A DNA stretch of 64,000 nucleotides from Arthrinium phaeospermum (lineage: Eukaryota; Ascomycota; Sordariomycetes; Amphisphaeriales; Apiosporaceae): positions 2,542,001 through 2,606,000 of the forward strand of contig QYRS01000007.1 in the NCBI GenBank assembly GCA_006503535.1. Direction: 5' to 3'. This document shows positions 54,867 to 64,000 of the stretch, in pieces; within the stretch, counting starts at the first letter, position 1, and each line of letters starts with the position of its first letter. Under the pieces are notes generated by a model. That model made no database searches, had not been told where the DNA came from, and saw nothing but the letters and a program-made list of their open reading frames with translations. The position numbers and the translations under genes are program-made.

Positions 54867-55152
54867 ATGCCCAGCGGTAAATCCGGCCACGGTGGGGGTG
54901 GCGGCAAGGGCACCCCGATGACCCCGTCCGACGCATCCCGGATCCAGAGCGGCCAGGTAAGAGCCTCTCTATTCTCTGTTTTGTTTACATCTATGAGACT
55001 GACTCTCGAAACAGGCTAAATCTGGCGGCGATATGAGCTCTGGCGGGCTCGCAGCCCGAGCCCAAGCCGCAGCTGCCAACAATGAGAACAACGGCTATCA
55101 AGCCTATGGACACTCGCAGGGCCAGGGAGGCGGCGGCCAGGGCCAGAAGTGA
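54867..55152 (+). CDS. Small SMP (seed maturation protein)-like protein
   Basis: Exons 54867-54956 and 55015-55152; 75 residues, with a 58-bp GTAAGA ... ACAG intron in phase 0. The N-terminus is a Gly-rich stretch, then SDASRIQSGQ-AKSGGDMSSGGLAARAQAAA, which resembles the SMP/LEA-type motif found in plant late-embryogenesis proteins and in small fungal conidial proteins, and a Gly/Gln-rich tail. Highly hydrophilic, no signal peptide. Such proteins accumulate in dormant or stressed cells and protect proteins from drying; for this one the role is inferred. The gene is easy to miss because each exon is short. Convergent with the dehydrogenase gene. Confidence 0.8.
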
Positions 55153-55497
55153 GAGCAATGCCTGGGTTTGGCTCTGGACTGTAACACTGAGACGAATCTA
55201 TGCCGGGCAGTTGATGTTGTGCATGCCGTGTTGCAGAGTTGAGAAGGTCGGGGCAGGAAGGACCGACTAAGAGTGGCATTCGTTGGCAACTTGGTGTGCT
55301 GGAACTGGAACGACGATATACTATTCAAGTCACTCTTTACTTATTTAACTTACCTACCTGAGCCACAATGTCAATATTACTTACTGTACTCTCCACGTGA
55401 TTGATACCATTGCACTGCTTCACTTATCCAAACTACCATCTTTATTTCTGTGAGAAGCAGATCATTCATTATCCTAGTCAATTTGGCCGCCGTTCTC
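55153..55497. other. Convergent intergenic spacer
   Basis: 3' flanks of the SMP-like gene and of the dehydrogenase gene. No feature seen. Confidence 0.5.
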
Positions 55498-56592
55498 TCA
55501 AGGGGCCAATTTCAAAATCTCCTGCTCAATAGCCTCCCCCAAGGACTTGGTCGAGCCCTTGCCGCCCATATCCGCCGTGATGACCTCGGGCTCCGCGCGG
55601 CCGAGGATGTTCTCGATGGCCTTGAGCATGGCGGCCGCGGCCTCGGCGTAGCCGAAGTGCTCGAGCATCATCTGGCCGGCCCAGATCATGCCGACGGGGT
55701 TGGCGACGCCCCGGCCAAAGATGTCGGGCGCGCTGCCGTGGACGGGCTCGAACAGGCTCGGGAACTCGCCGGCGGGGTTCAGGTTGGCCGAGGGCGCGAT
55801 GCCGATGGTGCCGGTGCAGGCGGGGCCCAGGTCCGACAGGATGTCGCCGAACAGGTTGCTGCCGACGACGACGTCGAACAGGCCGGGCCGCTGCACAAAG
55901 TGCGCCGTCAGGATGTCGATGTGGTACTTGTCGACGGCCACGTCGGGGTAAGCCTTGGCCATCTCGGCGACGCGCTCGTCCCAGTATGGCATGGTGATCG
56001 AGATGCCGTTGCTCTTGGTGGCGCTCGTCAGCTTGCGGCGGGGCCGACTCCGGGCCAGGTCGAAGGCGTAGCGCAGGACGCGGTCGACGCCGGTGCGGGT
56101 CATGACGGTCTCCTGGACGACGGTCTCGCGGTCGGTCCCCGCGAAGATCTTGCCGCCGATGCTGCTGTACTCGCCCTCGGTGTTCTCGCGCACGACCCAG
56201 AAGTCGATGTCGCCCGGCCCGCGGCCGGCCAGCGGGCTCGGCACCCCCGGCATCAGCCGGCAAGGGCGCAGGTTGACGTACTGGTCGAACTCGCGGCGGA
56301 ACTTGAGCAGCGACCCCCACAGGCTCACGTGGTCGGGCACCTGGTCCGGCATGCCGACGGCGCCGAAGTAGAGGGCGTCGAACCGGCCCAGCGTCGCCTT
56401 CCAGTCCGCCGGCAGCATGTCGCCGTGCTGCCGGTAGTAGGCGCAGCTGGCAAAGTCGAACTCCTCGAACTCGAGGTCGAGCTGGAAGGCCTTGGCGGCG
56501 GCCTGGAGGCAGCGGACCCCGTGCGGCATCACCTCGGTCCCGATGCCATCGCCGGGGATGACGGCGATCTTGAGTGGTTTGCTGGGTGCCAT
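55498..56592 (-). CDS. Tartrate dehydrogenase / isopropylmalate dehydrogenase-type enzyme
   Basis: Intronless, 364 residues, ATG at 56592. It belongs to the decarboxylating beta-hydroxyacid dehydrogenases (isocitrate, isopropylmalate and tartrate dehydrogenases), which use Mg2+/Mn2+ and NAD+. Visible motifs are VIPGDGIGTEV near the N-terminus, NLRPCRLMPGV, DFWVVRENTEGEYSS and the metal-site GSNLFGDILSDLGP; GSAPDIFGRGVANP follows the adenine-binding loop. The WVVRENTEGEYS form and overall length favour tartrate dehydrogenase/decarboxylase over the leucine pathway enzyme, but sequence alone does not settle it. No targeting signal is evident, so it is probably cytosolic. Confidence 0.88.
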   Translation of the reverse strand: MAPSKPLKIAVIPGDGIGTEVMPHGVRCLQAAAKAFQLDLEFEEFDFASCAYYRQHGDMLPADWKATLGRFDALYFGAVGMPDQVPDHVSLWGSLLKFRREFDQYVNLRPCRLMPGVPSPLAGRGPGDIDFWVVRENTEGEYSSIGGKIFAGTDRETVVQETVMTRTGVDRVLRYAFDLARSRPRRKLTSATKSNGISITMPYWDERVAEMAKAYPDVAVDKYHIDILTAHFVQRPGLFDVVVGSNLFGDILSDLGPACTGTIGIAPSANLNPAGEFPSLFEPVHGSAPDIFGRGVANPVGMIWAGQMMLEHFGYAEAAAAMLKAIENILGRAEPEVITADMGGKGSTKSLGEAIEQEILKLAP

Positions 56593-57522
56593 GTTGAAAG
56601 GTACCTATGTTTTAGTTCTTGGGTTATCTCCAGGAATGTGCTGACGCCAATGGCGGATGCGAATTTGCGGACTGCGTGATTTTCTCTAGATGCATCATTG
56701 ACTACACACCCGGGAATAACAAAGTCCTCGGTTTGGGGTTGAACAATTGCCGACCGGGCGACTCCGCAATTGCAGGGGACGTCCCGCGTTCCCGAAGTGC
56801 CGAGTTGCTGCTTGTAAGTATTTCATCTTTCAAGGCTAAGCGCTGCACGCTGCATGCTGCATGCGCATTGAAGCATTTTCAAGCTTATGATGATGGCATT
56901 ATGAGAGCAGGCGAAGATTTGATCTCGACTTGTGGCTTTGATCTTTTCAATTTCAATGCCAGATTGGCCCCTTTTTGATTTTCGGGTTTCGGCCCAAGGC
57001 TCTAATGTTCCCCACTGCTACGTTCAATGGTATTTTTAGACCTGCTGTAGGGGGGTTGGGCAGTAGGCTGGGACTACATACTGGGCTGGGGGCCCTGCCT
57101 TAGGTATTGTGCTTGGAGGCTAGAGCAGAAGGCTAGAGGGGGCATTTGCCCGACTAGCAGGCGCAGTTGTAGCGCTAGATGGTGGGCGCCCCGTCGAAAC
57201 TGGCCCAAGCTCCCCCTTAATGAAGAAAAAAAATAGCACCTCAATACGGAGTCCAAGATGGGGCAAGGAAACAACAGGGCGTTCAAGGCAGGGGCAGAAG
57301 ACTGGCAAGCATGAAGCATTAGATTTTCCGACCAAGTTCTGTCTTGCTCAAGGTATTCTCCGCCTTCACATTCAATTCCAGTTCGATATTCTCCTTCCCG
57401 TTCCCTAATTATCCCTATACCCATTGAAACGAGCCTGCCAATCAATCAATAACCAGGCCACTCGCTCATTCGCTCGCCTTTACCCACTTCACCACCTTCT
57501 ACCACATACATATTACTGCGGG
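56593..57522. other. Divergent promoter region with heptamer repeat
   Basis: Between the dehydrogenase (minus) and the Golgi membrane protein gene (plus). A tandem of three GCTGCAY heptamers lies at 56842-56862. No gene. Confidence 0.55.
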
Positions 57523-58833
57523 ATGTACTTGCCCAATACCACATCCACGGGTTTATTCTTGGTCGTCGCCGTCATACAGGGTCTGTTGGCTCTGGGTCTA
57601 GAAGGGTTAGTCCCATTCCGGCACTCACTCTCCTCAAGTCCCCTTCCTTGGGACACTCCCCGAATCCCTACCTCACTACCTCCCGTCCCTAGCTACTTGA
57701 TGTCCTTCCTCCTCACTGATGGATACACACTGACAACACACGTGCAGCTATGTTTTCTCAACGGTCGAGACAGGCCTCGACCCGGCCGCCTACCAGGGCG
57801 ACAATGGCCACACGGTGCCCATGTACCTTTCGCTGTTCCTCTTCGCCTTTGTGTACGAGATCGTCATTGTGTACGATGCGCTACGTCTCAACAGCATGAT
57901 CCAGCTGGTGGGGGTGTGCATCTACAACTTCCTGTTGCTCATCTACGCCGCCGCCCAGCCAGTGCACGTCAAGAAGGCGCTGGATGGCCTGGAGACGTCA
58001 TTTGCCATGGGCATCACCCCTTTGTTGGACCCGAATCATCACACCTGGCAGCGCATTTTCCCGGCCCTCATCGCCGTCATCTTGGTGCAGGCCATTGCCA
58101 CGCTGGCTCTGACCTTCCTCACCTACAAGCTGCACTTTGAGTTTGCCTGGGTCGTCTACAAGGTCATCCACGCCGACTTGTCCATGAAGAAGCGGCTGCT
58201 CAACTTCCAGGTCCGTATCTGTCTTCTGCACGTGTGTATGGCGCGATGACTTATGCTAACCCGGGTGGATCTTGTCGCGCAGATCTACCTGGCCCTGATC
58301 AAGTTTGACTTTTTCTTCTTGCTGGGCTTCCTGGTCCAAGTGGCCGTGCTCATCAAAAGCCCCCGAACCGACCCCGAACTCTGGCTCTCTGTCGCGGGCA
58401 TCTTCGTCGCCTTTGCCATCATGTGCCTGGCGATTTACTTCGCCATGACGGAAAACAAGGTGGGCACGATAGCCATCATTGTACGTATTTCCCCCCTCGC
58501 CGGCGCTTGTCCCGTTCCTGTGCTGGCTGGCTGGCTGACATGAACATGCCGGAACAGGTGGCCTACTTTGGTGCTTTGGCCTACCTCAGCTACAAGCTGG
58601 CGGCTCTGCACGACCAGAACAACTACCTGATGATTGTCTTCGACGTCATCACCCTCGCCATGATGCTCTGCACCCTCATCATGGCCATTGTCTGCATGGC
58701 CAGCTACGACCAGGGGCTCAGGACGTACACGATGCCGCAGAAGAAGGTCCCGGAAGAGGACATATACCTGCACCATCGATATACGCAAAGCTTTGCGTAC
58801 CCGCCCCAGTCTCCGAGGATGGATCTCGACTAG
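57523..58833 (+). CDS. UPF0658-like Golgi membrane protein
   Basis: Exons 57523-57605, 57748-58210, 58283-58480, 58558-58833; 339 residues. About seven hydrophobic segments are visible, e.g. TGLFLVVAVIQGLLALGL, LFLFAFVYEIVIVYDAL, ALIAVILVQAIATLALTFL, FDFFFLLGFLVQVAVLI and IVFDVITLAMMLCTLIMAI. The pattern, with FEFAWVVYKVIHADLSMKKRLLNFQIYLALIKFDFF-type central region, is what I recall of the UPF0658 family of fungal Golgi proteins, which has no known activity. The first intron is relatively long (142 bp) and precedes YVFSTVETG. The C-terminal tail is hydrophilic and cytosolic. The recalled family name should be confirmed by a domain search. Confidence 0.8.
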
Positions 58834-60554
58834 AAGTCACTCTAGATCTCCTCTCATCACCTGCTTGGTTCGGGGATGAGAGGGCCGCCGTGGCGTGTTA
58901 TCATGGATGTATAATTATTTCCGCTGCTATCGGCATGGTCGTTGCTGATCTGGGTCCTGACCCAACCCACTGGCTTTTCGAGGGTCTCTTGAACTTGTCC
59001 ATCTATCGACGTTGCTCCATGTAACTTCTCTACCCAGCCCTCGGTCTCGGAGCCGATCTAATGGGGCAAGAGTCTTGGACAATTCGTGGGCCTGACAGGG
59101 CACAGGGATCGGACTTACGGTCTTATACAGGATCGGAAGAAGAGACACCACTGTATCCACACGAAAGGGACAGAAGGTGAAACACGTTTTGTTGGCTGTG
59201 GCTCAACCACCTGGTCATTGCTCCCGGTCGTGGTGTAACGGTCCTCCTTTAATACATCTGGATAGTCAACTGCTGGGCAGGAACCGAAGCCCCCGGCGGG
59301 CTGGGGGTTCGTGTCGACACATGGCCCCATCTTACGTTTATGTGTCGAGCTGATTTGTCTTGGCCATGCGCCGAGCCATGTGCAGGCGCGTTGGAGGCGG
59401 TGGTAGAACAGGCTTGAAGTTGGGGGAAGGAAACAATGGAGATTCGAATAAGGCGAGGAGCACAGCTACGGGTGGCAGGCAACTCCAAACCGGTGCAACT
59501 CGGGGAGTATATAGTAATCGTAATATAGGTAGCATGGGAACTCTTGAAACATGGCAGCATGGGCAGGGCGGATTGTCGCAGTGCAGTTGGCCGAGAGTGC
59601 CCTTATGTAATGGTTTCCACCCTAGCCTTGCATCCCTAACCGATGGGCCTCTCCACCTCGTATTCCCGGGATGACGACCCACCTTGTGGCTATTTTTGAA
59701 CCAGGAGGCAGGGGCCGGCTGTCAACCTCGGGTACATAGCAGATCCTCTCCAATTTCTGCGCGACATGCCTTTCCTCTGCAGATGAGGTTGATTCGACTT
59801 CAACAGCTGATAGCGATATGCAGAGGGGAGATAGAAACCTGATCAATTTTCCACTCGCTGCCGTTGTAACATTATACTGGCGTCCATCAGTACGGGACTC
59901 TCTTCTCCGGGACGGGGCAAACAAGTCCGGCCAGCCTTCCACCGCCATAGCTTTTCAAGCCCGAGTTCCAGAATGGTATCACAGACGTGGGAGCGGTCGA
60001 CTGCTTGCCAGACCGACGGGTAGGGCAGAGCGGAGCCAGGGGTTTTTGTTAGCTTGGCACCGGATCTCGTGCTTAGCATGGCAAGTGTTATGCCCCTGCG
60101 CCTCACTCCCGACCGGCCCTCGGCTTCCAAGGCGGAGACGGCAAGACAGTTAAGTTGGGCCGACGAACGCACAACGCATGTTCTAGTGCAATAAGTATCC
60201 TTATAGCCCCGTCTCCAGACGGTATTATGGTACAGTATAGTGCCGGCCCATAGCACCGGATCAAGCCTTCGAAAAACCCACATCCCATGTTTGAAATGAG
60301 CAAGGGGATAGGGGCACTCACTGCCTCAATCGAGAGAAAAGCTTGATTGAACCTGATTGACAATGATGACCCATCAGCCCCGATAGATCTATATAGTCTC
60401 TTGCCTGCCATTTTCCGTTACTGTTGACGATCCTTTCCTGGTGAGTAGTACAATAACCAAGAACCAAACTTAGACAGTCTTTTCTTCTTCTTCTATCTTC
60501 CCTCCTTTCCAGCAACCAATCAATTCACGCTCATTGCCGCCACCGCCCCTCAAG
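58834..60554. other. Intergenic region
   Basis: 3' flank of the Golgi protein gene and promoter of the tyrosinase gene; CTATATAG near 60390 may be a TATA element. Short frames only. Confidence 0.55.
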
Positions 60555-61655
60555 ATGCGCCTCTCCTCCCTCGCCCTCTCCGCCGGCCTGGCTGCCGCGG
60601 CCACCATCCCCCGCCAGGCCGCCGCCGACGACAGCGGCTGCGCCGACCCCGCCAAGCGCGTCGAGTGGCGCACCCTCAGCGCCGACGTCCAGAAGCAGTA
60701 CGTCGACGCCGTCCTGTGCCTCAAGACCAAGCCGTCCGGCATGGGCCTCAACACGACCCGCTACGACGACTTCCCCTACGTCCACACCAAGCTGGACACA
60801 ACCATCCACACCGTGGCCATGTTCCTGCCCTGGCACCGGCTCTTCACCAAGGTCTACGAGGACTCCCTCCGCGACTGCGGCTACACCGGACCCATGGCGT
60901 AAGTATCAATGCTCTCTCATCTTTGGCTATACCTTTGCTTGCCGAAAGCTAATCCGATCACCCAGCTACTGGGACTGGACCCTCGACACGGCCGACGTGA
61001 CCAAGGCGCCCGTCTGGGACCCGGAGACGGGCTTCGGCGGCAACGGCGACCCGGCCATCGACCCGCTCAAGGAGAGCAGCAGCAAGAAGTGCCTGGTCGA
61101 CGGGCCGCTGAAGGGGTCCCAGGTCGCCTACACCATGCAGGGCTACCAGCCGCACTGCCTCGCCCGCAACTGGAACAGCGGCATCGCCTTCCCCGGCAAC
61201 ATGCTGGCCGACTCGTACACCAAGGAGGTCGTCGCCGAGGTGTCCGCCCTGGACAACTACGCCGACTTCCGCTACAAGCTCGAGGGCGGGCCGCACGGCG
61301 CCATCCACTCGGCCGTCGGGGGCGACATGTCCCCCGCCACCTCCCCTAATGGTAAGCCGGCACATTTCTCCTCCGATACGATACAAATATTAGATAAAAA
61401 GACATAATTGGCTAACATTTCTTTCAAGACCCGATTTTCTTCCTCCACCACGCGCAAATCGATCGCCTCTGGACCCAGTGGCAGCAGGAGAAGCCCGAGA
61501 CCCGCACCATGGAGTTCGGCGGGCCCAAGACCCAGGACAAAGAGCCCGGCCAGGCCTCGCTCGACGACGTCCTGCCCTACCTGGGCCTGATTCCCGATAT
61601 CAAGGTTTCCGAGGTCATGTCCACCCATACCTCGAAGCTCTGCTATGCTTACTAG
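60555..61655 (+). CDS. Short secreted tyrosinase / polyphenol oxidase
   Basis: Exons 60555-60898, 60966-61351, 61429-61655; 318 residues. Type-3 copper enzymes oxidise phenols to quinones. A signal peptide covers about 1-16, followed by IPR and a polar start. CuA ligands are H77 (VHTKLD), H85 (TTIH) and H94 (LPWHRLF); CuB ligands are H225 and H229 (HGAIH) and H250 (FFLHHAQIDRLW). Both introns fall just outside motifs (before YWDWT and before DPIFFLHH). There is no large C-terminal shielding domain, so it belongs to the short secreted tyrosinase group known from Sordariales, rather than the roughly 550-residue intracellular melanin tyrosinases. Confidence 0.92.
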
Positions 61656-62016
61656 AACGAGTCACCGGGGGTCATGGGGAGAAGGAAAGATAATACCATC
61701 GAGGAGGAAAAGAAGAATGAGGTAATAGAAGAGCTGGATCTCGACGCCGACCACGATGCGTCGGTACTCTTTTGTATATGCTTCAGATGTATATATATCT
61801 ATATTAGGCTGCAACGGTGTACATACTCATATTAAATAAGACGCCTCGTCATATTTCACGGGGGAATAACGAACTGCTCAGTCCGACGTACCTTTCGATC
61901 TGCTCTGATCTATCTATTTATGAGACCTGGATAGCGAGTGCGAAATAAAGGTCATTTTTTTCCGTCATTGATCGCCCACCCCGTTCGCAGCCGTCCGCCG
62001 TCACAACCACACAAGC
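61656..62016. other. Convergent intergenic spacer
   Basis: 3' flanks of the tyrosinase and the hydrolase genes. The left part is AT-rich. No gene. Confidence 0.5.
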
Positions 62017-62930
62017 TCAGCCCGATTCCCCAGCAATCTTGGCCATCAAGCCGGCGCACTCCCTGGGCTTGCTTAGGAAGGGGCTGTGTCCGGCGCGGAT
62101 CCGCTCCGTCCGAAAGCCGGGAACGGTCTCGACCAGCTTCTCCTGCAGCGCGACCGGGATGGCCTGGTCCCGCTCGCAGACGGCGTAGGTCTTGGGGATG
62201 GCGACGTCGGCGACGACGAAGTCCAGGGGCGCCTCGAAGGCGTCCTGTGAGTGCGGCACGAGCTTGGCCAGCCACGCGCCGCGCTCCGGCTCGGGCAGGT
62301 CGTTGAAGAGGGCGTCTTTGGCCTTCTCGTTGACGGTGGTGAGTTGGTTCTGCCGCGAGGGAAGTGAAGCTTGTTGTCAGCGGTAGCCAGCCTTGGTCGG
62401 GATCATTGGAAAGGATTTGTTACTGCCTGCCTACCTTGGAGTTTGGGAACGTGTCGTGCCAGGGGGCGTATTCGCCACCAAAGGTCTGCTGCAGGGACAT
62501 GCCGCGCTGCGGGATGGCGAAGCCGGCCAGGTAGACAATGTGCCGGAAGCCCCCATTCTTGCCGGCCGCGGCGCGTTCGTGGACGCCGTTGCCCTCGGTG
62601 GCCGCGCAGGCAGGTATGCCACCGTAAGAGTGACCCACGATGATGACTTCTCTGCCTTGATCGAAGAGGGGCTCGACGAGGTCAAGTATCACTTCTTTAT
62701 CCGCCTCCCAGGTCATACCATGACTATCCGCTCCGACTTTCAGGATATTCAGCAAAGGGAAACCTCAAGTAGACATTCCAGGGGGGGGCCATCGCTCGCT
62801 TACCGGTCTTCAATTTCGGACATAGAAACTCGTAGCCAAGCGTGTTCAGTTCCTGCTTCAGCGAATCGTACATGGATGGCAGGTGCCACGCTCCGTGCAC
62901 CATTATTATGATGGGCTTAGCAGATGCCAT
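62017..62930 (-). CDS. Alpha/beta hydrolase (esterase-like)
   Basis: Exons 62804-62930, 62435-62736 and 62017-62349; 253 residues. The fold is that of plant methyl-esterase-like hydrolases: IIMVHGAWH supplies the oxyanion-hole HG, the nucleophile is in GHSYGG, an acid residue is likely in VCERDQAIP, and the His in AGHSPFLSKP. Introns are GTAAGC ... AAAG and GTAGGC ... GCAG. Start chosen at 62930 (MASAKPIIIM), where homologues usually begin. The frame also has an ATG at 63032; a TATATAAG at about 63112-63119 on this strand would put that ATG first in the mRNA, adding 34 residues with no signal-peptide character, so either form may be made. No signal peptide in the short form. Confidence 0.85.
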
Positions 62931-63737
62931 GCCGAAAAACTGTAGTACTGAGGATACGGCCCTGTTCCACTTTGGCCGTGGGAGACCACAGCACATGGTG
63001 GCCAAAGCGGAGAGGAATGGAGATGCGGTCATTGTGGCTGCTTAGTTTCCGGTCGGGTAGCTGCTAACCTTCTAGTGGCTGTGGAGATGTCTTAGCCAGT
63101 CGACCGCCGTGCTTATATATGTATGTTTTCACCAACGGCCGAGCGCTAAGACACGACGGAGAGGACTGGTGGGTGGTTCTCAGTTGGGAATACCTGCATA
63201 CCTAGCTCAAAGGGGTCGCTTACCTTGGCATGTGGACTTCAAGGGGCAGACCCCCGTTTTCGATCAACGAGACGGAAATAGGCGCGTCCCTGTGCAGCCA
63301 AAACGAACCATCGTGCAAGGGGGTGGAATTGAGCACTGCTATTCGTCGGACGCGCATGCATAGAACGATGAATAGTTCGCAGAATGGTTCAGCTGGCTTG
63401 GCAGGGAGGAACATGTGCTCAATTGCATGGACGGCCACTCTGACTTTGATCAACTTATTATACAACATCCTCGATTTGGTGAAAACTAGCGATGGCAGAG
63501 ATGCATATAGTATCCCTGCAGGACGCGGAAAATCAACCAATTGGGGTGGCGGTGTCATTATCCAAGCAAGCAAAGGATTGGGGGCGGGCGGGCGGTCGGT
63601 TTTCTGTTGCGGTGCTGCCGTGGCAGCAGGAGGCACAAATAAACGCCGAGTTTCTCCGAGCTCGTCTGCAGCCATCTTCTCAACATCCATCTTTGCGTCA
63701 GCCGAAGCTCTCCATACATACAGCATTGCACATGCCC

Positions 63738-63986
63738 GACTTGCAATGAGGCAAGAGCGAGCTATAATACCAAGTCGTCGATGATGCTGTGGATGGCTGG
63801 AATTATCAAGTCGGACTTGCAAATCCAAAGTCCGACTAATACCATCCCTTGCTGTATTGCTGCCTGGCAGCGGGCGCGAACCTACCAAAAGGTCCCCCCG
63901 AAACCACATTGTGACAAATTTACCCGATGATAACATTGACCACATATGACTGCAACTACTTGACTTGCAATGAAGCAAAAACGAGC
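63738..63986. repeat. Imperfect 25-bp direct repeats
   Basis: A 25-bp unit at 63738-63762 recurs at 63962-63986 with three differences, all G to A. The shared core GACTTGCAA also occurs inside the palindrome between them. Confidence 0.7.
63809..63837. repeat. 10-bp inverted repeat
   Basis: AGTCGGACTT at 63809-63818 is matched by its exact reverse complement AAGTCCGACT at 63828-63837, with a 9-base spacer. Confidence 0.8.
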
Positions 63987-64000
63987 CAAGCGACTTCGCA

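Larger units (their letters stand above)
62931..64000. other. Right-end region with palindrome and dispersed repeats
   Basis: Upstream of the hydrolase; a TATATAAG-like element lies on the minus strand near 63112-63119. No supported gene: the longest frame (minus, 63220-63978) has no ATG near its start and no domain. A 10-bp-arm inverted repeat lies at 63809-63837 and related direct repeats at 63738 and 63962. Confidence 0.55.

Noticed and set aside
55450..56679. 409-codon open frame on the plus strand
   Set aside because: Opposite to the dehydrogenase with intact GDGIGTE and GSNLFGD motifs; composition is biased and no domain is seen.
63220..63978. 252-codon open frame on the minus strand at the right end
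   Set aside because: It begins with TTG, includes unlikely composition, has no recognised domain and overlaps low-complexity repeats. Could be reconsidered with transcript data.
63738..63986. RIP as cause of the G to A differences in the direct repeats
   Set aside because: Three changes are too few, and none lies in the TpG/CpA context preferred by RIP.

Overview
This window is nuclear DNA of a filamentous ascomycete (Pezizomycotina), most likely a Sordariomycete that degrades plant biomass. The evidence is many short introns (about 45-140 bp) with GTRNGT donors and CTRAY branch points, GC-rich third codon positions in most genes, one Pol III tRNA gene, a Zn2Cys6 regulator, and a high density of secreted enzymes acting on cell walls and phenolics. 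No plasmid, phage, CRISPR or intact transposon was seen. I support 28 protein-coding genes (one cut by the left edge) and one tRNA. All exon boundaries were read by hand from splice sites and frame continuity, so those in multi-exon genes are predictions.

Layout. 0-11 kb: NmrA-like reductase (partial), GH11 xylanase with an Asp-type (acidic) active-site neighbour, a secreted FAD amine-oxidase-like protein, a secreted six-exon GMC oxidoreductase. 10-21 kb: an F-box protein, a DUF3176-type membrane protein, a flavin monooxygenase, a small six-cysteine secreted protein, a short-chain dehydrogenase, a CCHC zinc-knuckle protein. 23-27 kb: tannase/feruloyl esterase and a GMC enzyme resembling the flavin domain of cellobiose dehydrogenase. 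27-32 kb: lower-GC block with two orphan proteins and a second F-box protein that is a diverged paralogue of the first. 33-45 kb: tRNA-Lys(CTT), a Zn2Cys6 regulator, a secreted ureohydrolase (agmatinase family), a MATE exporter, an MFS transporter and an alcohol-oxidase-type GMC enzyme. 45-50 kb: a secreted tandem-repeat cysteine-rich precursor with Lys-Arg sites between repeats, then about 3.8 kb without a recognisable gene. 50-64 kb: a DUF2456-like membrane protein, pectin methylesterase, a 75-residue seed-maturation-protein-like gene, a tartrate/isopropylmalate dehydrogenase-type enzyme, a UPF0658-like Golgi membrane protein, a short tyrosinase and an alpha/beta hydrolase.

How they may work together. 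Xylanase, feruloyl/tannin esterase and pectin methylesterase open hemicellulose and pectin. The secreted flavoenzymes and the tyrosinase oxidise sugars, alcohols and phenols released from them. XlnR/Xyr1-like GGCTAA sites stand upstream of the xylanase (as an inverted pair) and of the esterase, which fits shared induction. The TF-ureohydrolase-MATE-MFS-alcohol oxidase run at 33.7-44.7 kb could be a small metabolic cluster, but no backbone synthase is present and this is inference.

The most novel-looking item is the gene at 45611-46115. It encodes a signal peptide and four near-identical C-x6-C-x4-C-x6-C modules separated by KR dibasic sites, the layout of a Kex2-processed peptide precursor.
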